Below, piece after piece: positions 6,715-12,009 of a DNA stretch of 12,009 nucleotides (position 1 is the first letter of the stretch; each line of letters starts with the position of its first letter). Under the pieces are notes generated by a model. The model had not been told where the DNA came from, did no database searches, and worked only from the letters and a program-made list of their open reading frames with translations. The translations under genes were made by a program, and so were the position numbers. The DNA is from an uncultured Pseudanabaenaceae cyanobacterium (GTDB lineage Bacteria > Cyanobacteriota > Cyanobacteriia > PCC-9006 > JAAUQQ01), in NCBI GenBank assembly GCA_938015405.1, contig CALLPZ010000209.1, forward strand, positions 1 through 12,009, in the 5' to 3' direction.

Positions 6715-6834
6715 CTAGCTATCTTTGCCCAGAGCTTTGTTCAATTGGCCCATAGCAGCCTGGAAGATGTTGAAAGCAGCCCAGCTTCCCGCGAGAATAA
6801 TAGGAGCGAGAACGACAACAATACGCCAATCCAT
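6715..6834 (-). CDS. psbY: Photosystem II protein PsbY
   Basis: PsbY is a single-span thylakoid membrane subunit at the edge of photosystem II, near cytochrome b559. It is not essential for water oxidation but is thought to help protect or stabilise that region. Seen: 39 residues starting MDWRIVVVLAPIILAGSW, with one hydrophobic helix (about 5-24) followed by the amphipathic tail FQAAMGQLNKALGKDS. Length and the MDWR start match cyanobacterial PsbY. A good ribosome binding site (GAGAGGA) sits about 8 bp upstream of the ATG. A TAGAAT hexamer (6887-6892 on this strand) would give a leader of roughly 45 nt. The gene is monocistronic in appearance, closed by the hairpin at 6647-6678. Confidence 0.93.
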   Translation of the reverse strand: MDWRIVVVLAPIILAGSWAAFNIFQAAMGQLNKALGKDS

Positions 6835-6886
6835 TTGAAAATCCTCTCTGTTAGACGCTTAATAAAACGATCTTTAATTGAACACC

Positions 6887-6892
6887 ATTCTA
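6887..6892 (-). promoter_or_regulatory. Possible psbY -10 element
   Basis: On the minus strand this reads TAGAAT, about 53 bp upstream of the psbY ATG. The hexamer 17 bp further upstream (GCACCG) does not resemble a -35 box, so only the -10 element is suggested. Confidence 0.3.
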
Positions 6893-6975
6893 CAGAAATC
6901 AGTGCTGATCGGTGCAGGAATCTTACTCGGTGACAGTCTTTGACTGGTGAGAATTAGAGTGGCGAGATATTTGCT

Positions 6976-7518
6976 TCAGAGTTGGGGCGGCTGTTCAACG
7001 AATCCTAAGTCTGTGCCTTGGCCACCATGGGCCAAAGCAAGCTGGTGGTATTTACGGGCATGTTCGATGAGTTCAGCTGACTCTGCGGCTGAGATTTGAC
7101 GCAGAACCTTGCCCGGAACGCCGACAACAAGGGAGCTCGGTGGCACATCTTTAGTCACGACTGCTCCAGCTCCGACGATACTGCCTGCACCGATGCGCAC
7201 GCCATTGAGAACGATCGCGCCGATGCCAATCAAGCTGCCGGCTTCTACATAGGCAGAATGAATAACTGCGCGATGCCCCACGGTTACATCGGCTTCCAGC
7301 ACGGTGGGCAGGCCAGGGTCACAATGAATAACCGCACCATCTTGGATGTTGCTGCGGGGACCCAGAGTGATCTTCTCCACATCCCCTCGCACCACTGCTG
7401 TAGGCCAAACGCTGACTCCCGTTCCAAGTTCTACGGCTCCCATAACCACTGCGCTGGGGGCGATATAGGCGGCTGGGGACAAATCGGGTTGGGGCCAAAG
7501 GCATGTGCTAGAGCTCAT
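6976..7518 (-). CDS. Gamma-class carbonic anhydrase family protein
   Basis: Seen: 180 residues forming a left-handed beta-helix of hexapeptide repeats (about 15-135) with a C-terminal helix (about 143-165). RGDV (44-47), NIQDGAVIHCDPG (57-69) and VGHRAVIH (80-87) place the three zinc-ligand histidines at H65, H82 and H87, with R44, D46 and Q59 also conserved as in archaeal Cam. The metal site is therefore complete. The protein lacks the acidic loop of Cam and the RbcS-like repeats of CcmM, so it is a stand-alone homologue of the YrdA/CaiE-like type, many of which show little measured CO2 hydration activity. ATG 7518 is chosen because family members begin just before the first repeat; a TTG at 7566 would add 16 residues. 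Neither start has a good ribosome binding site. The next gene, TIGR02652, is divergent. Confidence 0.88.
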   Translation of the reverse strand: MSSSTCLWPQPDLSPAAYIAPSAVVMGAVELGTGVSVWPTAVVRGDVEKITLGPRSNIQDGAVIHCDPGLPTVLEADVTVGHRAVIHSAYVEAGSLIGIGAIVLNGVRIGAGSIVGAGAVVTKDVPPSSLVVGVPGKVLRQISAAESAELIEHARKYHQLALAHGGQGTDLGFVEQPPQL

Positions 7519-7679
7519 AACAAGGCTGGTGAGTGGGGCTGTGAAAGATTGCCAAGGTTTGCGCAATTGAAAGGGAGACCTGCAACTGTTATGTGCGAGG
7601 GGCTCTCAGTTGCGAACTGATGGAAGGTTAAGTCTTAGGCGTAGCTTGGGGGAATTCAGCGCATAACCAATGGCTACTT

Positions 7680-7685
7680 TATAAT
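7680..7685 (+). promoter_or_regulatory. Probable -10 box (TATAAT) for the TIGR02652 gene
   Basis: A perfect TATAAT lies 61 bp before the ATG at 7747. The nearest -35 candidate is a poor TTCAGC at 7655-7660 with a 19-bp spacer. Transcription would start near 7692. Confidence 0.45.
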
Positions 7686-7692
7686 CAATGCA

Positions 7693-7720
7693 TATTACGA
7701 AGGGACCCAACCCCGTAATA
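7693..7720 (+). promoter_or_regulatory. Leader hairpin at the predicted 5' end of the TIGR02652 mRNA
   Basis: TATTACG (7693-7699) pairs with CGTAATA (7714-7720); inside it GGG (7702-7704) pairs with CCC (7711-7713), with AA bulged and a 6-nt loop. It would begin almost exactly at the start site predicted from TATAAT at 7680-7685. It could be a 5' stabilising hairpin or, as DNA, an operator overlapping the start site. Confidence 0.4.
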
Positions 7721-7746
7721 ATTTCCGTCGCTTGGATAGTTTTGCC

Positions 7747-8256
7747 ATGGTCAGTGCGGTCTCTCAATATCCTATCTATGGTCCAGAGATTCCCTGTCCC
7801 CATTGCAACCAACCCATTCCGGCCTTGACTCTGACGGACTCCTACCTTTGTAGTCGCCATGGGGTTTTTGAGTCGGACCCAGAAACGAAGGAGTTGGTTC
7901 ATCTCCAGTCCGGTCGTCATTGGCGGCAATGGCAAGATCGATGGTATCGGCAGCATACTCATCCGGATGGTATCCGCTTTGAAATCCATGAAGCTTTGGA
8001 TCGCCTATACACCCAAGGATTTCGAGCCACTAAGGTGATCATTGCCCATCGCTATCGTCAGTTAATTAATGCGTACTTTGAACGTAGTGCGCCTTGGCAG
8101 GGGCAATCTGGGCAGGAAGGTCCCCGTCTTTATGGTCTGCCAGTGAGCTTCAGTTCTCCATCCGAAGATGAGCCTTGCTGGGAAGTCATCAACTTTGAAC
8201 TTGATAAGGAGCCAGGGGTTCCTGTCCAGCAAGGCTATTCGCGCTTGTTGGATTAA
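7747..8256 (+). CDS. TIGR02652 family protein (cyanobacterial, function unknown)
   Basis: This matches a protein family conserved in cyanobacteria and not functionally characterised. Seen: 169 residues. Near the N-terminus PEIPCPHCNQPIPALTLTD (13-31) and YLCSRHGVFE (33-42) give C17-P-H-C20 and C35-x-x-H38, which look like a small zinc-ribbon knuckle. A highly conserved block follows (about 51-114): VHLQSGRHWRQW, WYRQHTHPDGIRFEIHEALD, LYTQGFRATKVIIAHRY. The C-terminal 55 residues are less constrained. No signal peptide or membrane segment is seen. ATG 7747 is preferred to the TTG at 7732 because it directly precedes the conserved N-terminus. A consensus TATAAT lies upstream. The zinc-ribbon reading is inferred from cysteine spacing only. 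Confidence 0.85.
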   Translation: MVSAVSQYPIYGPEIPCPHCNQPIPALTLTDSYLCSRHGVFESDPETKELVHLQSGRHWRQWQDRWYRQHTHPDGIRFEIHEALDRLYTQGFRATKVIIAHRYRQLINAYFERSAPWQGQSGQEGPRLYGLPVSFSSPSEDEPCWEVINFELDKEPGVPVQQGYSRLLD

Positions 8257-8365
8257 AGCTTTGACCATTGCCCCAGTGGGAATTGCGCTGAGGTCATGCT
8301 GTTGAGGCAAAGCCTAAGGATGTTTCTAGGGCTTTGACTTTGGGATTTATGTTTTCGGTTACGCC

Positions 8366-8845
8366 ATGCACCATGCTTCTATTCGCACAGCGGATATTCA
8401 CCGAGCCATCGCTTTTTATGAGCGGCTGGGGTTTTCCTTGGAGGAGCGGTTTACGACGGGAGCAACATTAGCCTGTTGGATGACAGGTTTGGGGGGGCGC
8501 ATTGAGTTGATTCAAATTCCTCAGCCCCATCCCGCTGCTGATGCTTTTGGAGATGAGAATTACACCGGCTACTACCATCTCTCCTTTGACTTGACGGAGG
8601 TGACGCCGAGTTTGCCGGTTTGGTTGGCAGAGTTGCGATCGCGATTTCCCCCCACGGAGCTTTCTGGTGCTCCTCCTGGAGCGGATGTCACTCGACAAGG
8701 AGAGGAGGAAGTCGGTGGTGAGAGTTTGCGAGTGCTGCTAGAGCCAGAGCAGCAAATGATTGGAGAAGGACTTTACGAGGTGGCGTTCATCGCCGATGCG
8801 GATGGTCTGCCATTGGAGTTTATTCGGGTGATCCGTCATGGGTGA
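8366..8845 (+). CDS. VOC superfamily (glyoxalase-like) protein
   Basis: VOC proteins pair two beta-alpha-beta-beta-beta modules to form a metal site; members include glyoxalase I, dioxygenases, epimerases and resistance proteins. Seen: 159 residues, length for two modules. Module 1 starts MHHASIRTADIHRAIAFYERLGF (1-23) with GGRIELIQI (43-51); module 2 starts YYHLSFDL (69-76) and ends GLPLEFIRV (147-155). The four expected metal ligands are H3, E47, H71 and E151, spaced as in glyoxalase I. A Glu-rich insertion (about 113-129) precedes the last strands. The substrate cannot be told from sequence; a methylglyoxal-glutathione activity is only one possibility. No ribosome binding site is visible before ATG 8366. 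The stop overlaps the next gene by 8 bp, so the two are probably co-transcribed. Confidence 0.88.
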   Translation: MHHASIRTADIHRAIAFYERLGFSLEERFTTGATLACWMTGLGGRIELIQIPQPHPAADAFGDENYTGYYHLSFDLTEVTPSLPVWLAELRSRFPPTELSGAPPGADVTRQGEEEVGGESLRVLLEPEQQMIGEGLYEVAFIADADGLPLEFIRVIRHG

Positions 8846-10544
8846 TAAGGCTAATAATTCCAAGGCCAATAAGCCATTCCCTGATAACTGGGCCTATATC
8901 AAGACGGAGCTGCAATGGTTGGATCGCCTCTTGCTTTTGGCTGTGGGACGGCATAAACGCGACCGCAAAGAAACAGAGCAGGCTAGCCGTAGCCAACGCG
9001 ATCGCATCACCCGCCATTGGTGGAAGGGGATTGTTTCTTTAGAGGGCAGTCCCCGCTATGACGATATTCGTCCCGCTGCGGATAGCGAAGCAGCAGGCGT
9101 CGGTGGACGTAGCTCTAAGGGCGGTGGCTCGTCCGGTGCTGCGAAGGCAGCAGGCTATCAACAGCAGTTAGAGCAGCGTATTTCTCTGACCCAAGCCCAG
9201 GGGGTTTTGCTGGCGCTACCGGCCTTGCGCGATCGTCTGAACCTGACGCTCTTTGAAAAGAACTTGGTTCTACTGGGCTTGGCTCCAGAAGTCAATCGCC
9301 GTTATGCCCGGCTCTATAGCTATTTGCAGGATAACGAGGCCACCCAGCTTCCCCAGTTGGATTTGGCTTTGAAGCTCCTATGTCGCAATGACCAGGAGTG
9401 GCAGGCTGCTCGCATGCGTTTGACCTCCGAGTCTCCCCTAGTAGAGGCGGGGTTGATTAATTTTGTCGCGCCTTCCAATCGACCTTTGCTGATGCATAGC
9501 ATTCACCTGTCACCGAGGCTGGTGAATTACGCATTAGCAAAGCCAGTCCAGCGCCAGGACTTGGATGTACTCCTGAGTGGTGGAAGTGCTTTTTCAGCAA
9601 TGAGGATATCCCAGGACGTTGAGCTTGACTCAGCATTGGCTGGTGCAGATAACAGCCTTAATTCTGCTGCTCTAGGGGAGGGAGATGTTGCTCCAGTTCA
9701 CTCGCCTGCTCAGCTTGAGGGCAATGCGGCTGTCACCCAGGGACAGCCTGGTCTGACGAGCTTAAAGCCAGGCCTAGGCTACTTTTCCCCTCCCCCAGCC
9801 TGGGAACGCTATGTGCCAGAGGAGGATGTCGTTCCGGCTTGGAAGAAGTTCATTGGAGAGAGAACGCTTAAGCAAGAGTTGCAGCATTTGGCCCATCGTC
9901 TCCAGACGATTGCCCTGGATGAGCAGCCAGACGTGGCCTCAGCTCTAGGTAATGCCCAGGTCTCTAAGGGGACCTTCTCGATTTTCCATGGCCCGGCTGG
10001 CACGGGGAAAACTGCAGCCTCCCACCTCATTGCCCAAACTGCCCAGACGCCTTTGATTACAGTGGATCTGCGCCATTACCCCGCTGTCCAGCTTGCCCCC
10101 CTCGTGGCAGATTTACTGCGCCAGTCCCCGACAGCATTAATGCTGGATGGTGCGGAATGTTTACTTGCTGCGCCGGGTCGCAGTGTTGCAGTGCCACAGG
10201 ACCTGGTTCATCGCTTCTTTGCCCAGCGGCGCGCTCAGCCCTGCTTAACAATGTTCTCGGTGCATCTGTTACCCCTGATTGCTAAGCAGTGGCAGCAACA
10301 GTGCGATCGCTGCTTAGCGTTTCCGTTTCCCAAGGCTAAGCTCCGGGAGCGTCTCTGGAAGCAGGCCTTTCCCAAGGGCACTCGTTTTGATCCACGCCTG
10401 AACTGGGCCAAGGTCGCAGGGTGGCGCTTAAGCGGTGGTCAGATTCAGGCGATTGCCCATGATGCCCATCTCTACGCTCGTCTGGCGGAACAAAAAACGG
10501 TTACCCAGGCCAATATTGAGCGAGCTTGGCGGCAGCGTCCTTAG
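8838..10544 (+). CDS. Winged-helix/AAA ATPase-like protein with degenerate catalytic motifs
   Basis: Seen: 568 residues in four parts. Residues 17-70 are a conserved helical N-terminus (NWAYIKTELQWLDRLLLLAV, HWWKGIVSLEG). A Gly/Ser linker is at 87-105. A winged-helix-like domain (about 115-235) includes LALPALRDRLNLTLFEKNLVL and a DLALKLLC motif. After a disordered segment (about 240-335) comes an AAA domain (about 340-565) with Walker A GPAGTGKT (385-392). The Walker B-like segment is LMLDGAE (434-440), with D437 kept but Gly where the catalytic Glu is expected. The sensor 1 region reads LTMFSVHL without the usual Asn; the arginine-finger region reads QQQCDRCLAFPFP; sensor 2 is SGGQIQAI. The layout resembles winged-helix plus AAA ATPases found in extracellular contractile injection loci, but no such genes are nearby. 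The ATG overlaps the VOC gene by 8 bp. ATP binding is likely; hydrolysis is doubtful. Confidence 0.75.
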   Translation: MGDKANNSKANKPFPDNWAYIKTELQWLDRLLLLAVGRHKRDRKETEQASRSQRDRITRHWWKGIVSLEGSPRYDDIRPAADSEAAGVGGRSSKGGGSSGAAKAAGYQQQLEQRISLTQAQGVLLALPALRDRLNLTLFEKNLVLLGLAPEVNRRYARLYSYLQDNEATQLPQLDLALKLLCRNDQEWQAARMRLTSESPLVEAGLINFVAPSNRPLLMHSIHLSPRLVNYALAKPVQRQDLDVLLSGGSAFSAMRISQDVELDSALAGADNSLNSAALGEGDVAPVHSPAQLEGNAAVTQGQPGLTSLKPGLGYFSPPPAWERYVPEEDVVPAWKKFIGERTLKQELQHLAHRLQTIALDEQPDVASALGNAQVSKGTFSIFHGPAGTGKTAASHLIAQTAQTPLITVDLRHYPAVQLAPLVADLLRQSPTALMLDGAECLLAAPGRSVAVPQDLVHRFFAQRRAQPCLTMFSVHLLPLIAKQWQQQCDRCLAFPFPKAKLRERLWKQAFPKGTRFDPRLNWAKVAGWRLSGGQIQAIAHDAHLYARLAEQKTVTQANIERAWRQRP

Positions 10545-10549
10545 GGACA

Positions 10550-10604
10550 TCGCTCTCCTGGGAGCGACAGTGAAGAAGAGATGCTGTGGCCTCCGCTGGG
10601 AGGC
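10550..10604 (+). other. Two short hairpins after the AAA gene
   Basis: TCGCTC (10550-10555) pairs with GAGCGA (10562-10567), and GCCTCC (10589-10594) pairs with GGAGGC (10599-10604). Both start within 60 bp of the stop codon and lack a T-run. They may protect the 3' end, or transcription may continue to the strong terminator at 10771-10802. Confidence 0.3.
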
Positions 10605-10718
10605 AGGGCGGGAGGATGCTCCGTAGCCCCGTGGAAGTCCATCCATAAAAATTAAAAATAACCCGCTAATATCGCACAAATACGGAAAATTGGCAGCGAT
10701 ATTGGGCATAATAAGTTC

Positions 10719-10802
10719 AGCAACAGAATTTGTTGCTCCCAGTTTGAGTCCGATTGCATATACCGTTTTGAAGCGCATCTCGTGGTTGAGAGGCGCTTTT
10801 TT
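10719..10802 (+). ncRNA. Candidate small RNA of about 84 nt
   Basis: A perfect 7-bp hairpin, AGCAACA (10719-10725) with TGTTGCT (10731-10737) and loop GAATT, is followed by about 33 nt of apparently unpaired sequence and then the strong terminator at 10771-10802. CATAAT at 10707-10712 is positioned to start a transcript at the first base of the hairpin, but no -35 box is clear. There is no protein-coding frame of note and no plus-strand gene downstream. I do not recognise Yfr1, Yfr2, 6S or other known cyanobacterial RNAs in it. It could instead be the 3' UTR of the AAA mRNA. Confidence 0.4.
10771..10802 (+). terminator. Rho-independent terminator
   Basis: AAGCGC (10771-10776) pairs with GCGCTT (10793-10798), and TCTC (10778-10781) with GAGA (10788-10791), separated by one A/G mismatch, around the loop GTGGTT. 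A run of six T (10797-10802) follows. This is the best terminator in the window and reads on the plus strand. Confidence 0.85.
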
Positions 10803-10837
10803 ATTATTTTGATCCTTGCTAGAAACCTTGCCTTACG

Positions 10838-10881
10838 CAAGGAATCGACCGTGCTACTCAGATAGCACGGTCGATTCCTTG
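10838..10881. terminator. 19-bp perfect inverted repeat between converging transcripts
   Basis: CAAGGAATCGACCGTGCTA (10838-10856) is exactly complementary to 10863-10881, with loop CTCAGA. It lies 29 bp after the stop codon of the minus-strand gene at 10911. On that strand it is followed by a second possible hairpin, CCTTGC-GTAAG-GCAAGG (10826-10842 read in reverse) and TTTC, which overlaps the base of the large stem. No U-tract follows the main stem itself. It probably forms the 3' end of the minus-strand mRNA. Confidence 0.6.
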
Positions 10882-10910
10882 AGGTTGCTCGGCTGAATGC
10901 CTAGAGCAAG

Positions 10911-12009
10911 CTATTGGCTAATGTTCTCCTCGAAAAAGAGAATTGTATCGGCGATCGCCTGGGGCTGTTCGACCTGCTTGGGTTGTTGAGGATCCAACAG
11001 GGTTTGAACATCCGGGGGAATGATCGGTTCCACTGATGGAGATGTGATTTCAACGGGTTGAAGTTCGGGTCGCCAGAGTTCTGCTGGGATTTGGTTGGTT
11101 GAAGCTCCTGGGGCAGAGAAGTTTGCTGATGGAGGAAGCGTCACATTTATGTCCTGGGATGGCTCATTGGCCAGATCCTCTAGGTTTGGCTCGATAGCGA
11201 TGATGGTCTGAGAGACTTCGGGAGGCTCCGAGGCTGGAGCTAGGCCAATGACCTCTTCAGGGACATCAATGGGAGATCCCTTGAGCCCTGTGGCTAAAGT
11301 CAGAAACTCTTGGGATTCTAAGCGATCGTGGATTAGAGGTTCCGCTGCCTGGACGTGGGCGATCGCTGCTGCCTGAACAATTTTGGTGGGGCTTTGCTTA
11401 AGAGGCTGGCCGGGCTTCACAGCGGCTTCCTTTGGAAGTTCCAGGGGAGCTACTTCCAAAGGAAGCGCTTTGAGCTCTTCAGGAATGAAGGACTGCATCA
11501 TTAGGAAGCTGGCATTGATATTGCCGGTGATCTCCTCCTTGATCTCCTCGTCTGTGGCGGCAAAGTCGCTGGTGGAATTTAGCTGTTCCGAGGGCTGAGG
11601 GATAGCCGCTTGGGGGAGTGGAGAGGCATCAATCTCTAAGTCTAAAGTTTGAGCTGGAGGAGTCTCCTGGGTTGCTTTGACTCCCTTCACCTCAGGCGAG
11701 ACTGTCTCAGCAGAAGGAGACTGAGGTACCAGAGAAGCATTTGTTTCAAGTGGAGTTGCTGTCACAGATGCTGACAGCACTCTAGTAATGGCTTCATCTT
11801 CTGAGACTGGACTACTCGCAAAGGCGATAGTCTCATCGCTGGCGTCATCAGTGTCAGAAACGCTGGGACTAGCAATAGCGGTCGCTAGGGCGAATTCCTC
11901 CGCTGTCATCGCTAAGCGGTCCCAGGCTTCTGTGTCTGGGGCGGTCAGTTCCAGCGGACGATTGATGTTTTGTGCCACCTCCACGGCCTCTTCTTCAGAG
12001 AGCTGGGGA
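10911..12009 (-). CDS. Acidic, proline-rich, probably disordered protein of unknown function (5' end outside window)
   Basis: The frame is open from the right edge of the window to TAG at 10911-10913, giving at least 365 residues. A GTG at 11984 could be a start, but the upstream codons (PQLSEEEA) remain open and match the composition, so the true start is probably beyond the window. The visible part is rich in Glu, Pro, Ala, Ser and Thr, with few aromatic residues, no membrane segment, no signal peptide in view and no recognisable domain; it reads as an intrinsically disordered region. The most ordered-looking piece is SFLMMQSFIPEELKALPLE. The C-terminus is QAIADTILFFEENISQ, the one hydrophobic-plus-acidic end, which might be a docking motif. 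A large DNA inverted repeat lies inside (11425-11466). It could be the tail of a scaffold or regulatory protein; no function is proposed. Confidence 0.7.
   Translation of the reverse strand, partial: PQLSEEEAVEVAQNINRPLELTAPDTEAWDRLAMTAEEFALATAIASPSVSDTDDASDETIAFASSPVSEDEAITRVLSASVTATPLETNASLVPQSPSAETVSPEVKGVKATQETPPAQTLDLEIDASPLPQAAIPQPSEQLNSTSDFAATDEEIKEEITGNINASFLMMQSFIPEELKALPLEVAPLELPKEAAVKPGQPLKQSPTKIVQAAAIAHVQAAEPLIHDRLESQEFLTLATGLKGSPIDVPEEVIGLAPASEPPEVSQTIIAIEPNLEDLANEPSQDINVTLPPSANFSAPGASTNQIPAELWRPELQPVEITSPSVEPIIPPDVQTLLDPQQPKQVEQPQAIADTILFFEENISQ
11425..11466. repeat. 15-bp perfect inverted repeat inside a coding region
   Basis: GCTTCCTTTGGAAGT (11425-11439) is the exact reverse complement of ACTTCCAAAGGAAGC (11452-11466), with a 12-nt loop. 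Each arm is also a small palindrome around three bases (CTTCC-TTT-GGAAG and CTTCC-AAA-GGAAG). On the minus strand it encodes LPLEVAPLELPKE, a near-mirror peptide. A mobile hairpin element or a translation-slowing mRNA structure is possible. Confidence 0.6.

Noticed and set aside
6745..6933. Plus-strand open frame of 62 codons
   Set aside because: It is antisense to psbY, whose 39-residue product is clearly recognisable.
6976..7518. Interpreting the gamma carbonic anhydrase homologue as carboxysomal CcmM
   Set aside because: It lacks the C-terminal RbcS-like repeats and has no carboxysome genes next to it.
7096..7620. Plus-strand open frame of 174 codons
   Set aside because: It is antisense to the carbonic anhydrase gene, whose metal site is intact; the Cys/His-rich plus-strand translation is a by-product of that coding sequence.
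10690..10712. TTGGCA/CATAAT as a complete promoter for the candidate small RNA
   Set aside because: The spacer is only 11 bp, too short for a sigma-70-type promoter; only the CATAAT element is kept.
11984..12009. GTG at 11982-11984 as a true start for the rightmost gene
   Set aside because: The reading frame stays open to the window edge with the same acidic composition and there is no ribosome binding site, so a start beyond the window is more likely.
1..12009. CRISPR arrays, insertion sequences, prophage genes, toxin-antitoxin pairs or tRNAs
   Set aside because: I saw no repeat-spacer periodicity, transposase or integrase sequence, terminal inverted repeats with target duplications, or tRNA cloverleaf on either strand.

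Overview
The window looks like ordinary chromosome of a cyanobacterium. The octamer GCGATCGC (the cyanobacterial HIP1 palindrome) occurs 13 times in 12 kb, at or near 698, 1678, 1968, 2998, 3930, 5253, 6651, 6667, 8635, 9000, 10303, 10953 and 11359. A photosystem II subunit (PsbY), two cyanobacterial-type ComFB proteins and a protein of the cyanobacterial TIGR02652 family are also present. I cannot name the genus. No tRNA, rRNA, CRISPR array, transposase, integrase or phage gene is visible, and GC content and codon use look even throughout.

Layout, left to right. An exported SpoIID/LytB-type peptidoglycan enzyme (22-1272, minus) and ribonuclease Z (1907-2839, plus) are divergent across a 634-bp gap. 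Two paralogous ComFB proteins (3356-4045 and 4431-5105, both plus) follow, probably c-di-GMP receptors. They share a core domain and an almost invariant C-terminal tail. A long perfect hairpin (5115-5157) separates them from a minus-strand group: the tRNA m5U54 methyltransferase TrmFO (5189-6574), psbY (6715-6834) and a gamma-class carbonic anhydrase-like hexapeptide protein (6976-7518). The plus-strand block at 7747-10544 holds a TIGR02652 protein, a VOC-fold (glyoxalase-like) protein and a winged-helix/AAA ATPase; the last two overlap by 8 bp. The interval 10545-10910 holds several hairpins, including a candidate ~84-nt small RNA with a clear Rho-independent terminator and a 19-bp perfect inverted repeat. 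The right edge is the 3' part of a large, acidic, proline-rich and probably disordered protein of unknown function (10911 to beyond 12009, minus).

The genes do not form one pathway. They cover wall remodelling, tRNA maturation and modification, second-messenger sensing, photosynthesis and possibly inorganic carbon chemistry, which is typical of mixed core cyanobacterial chromosome. No new multi-gene system is evident. The points most worth a second look are the AAA protein, whose Walker A is intact while its Walker B, sensor and arginine-finger positions look replaced; the tandem ComFB pair with its conserved tail motif; the candidate small RNA; and the long perfect inverted repeats, one of them inside a coding region.
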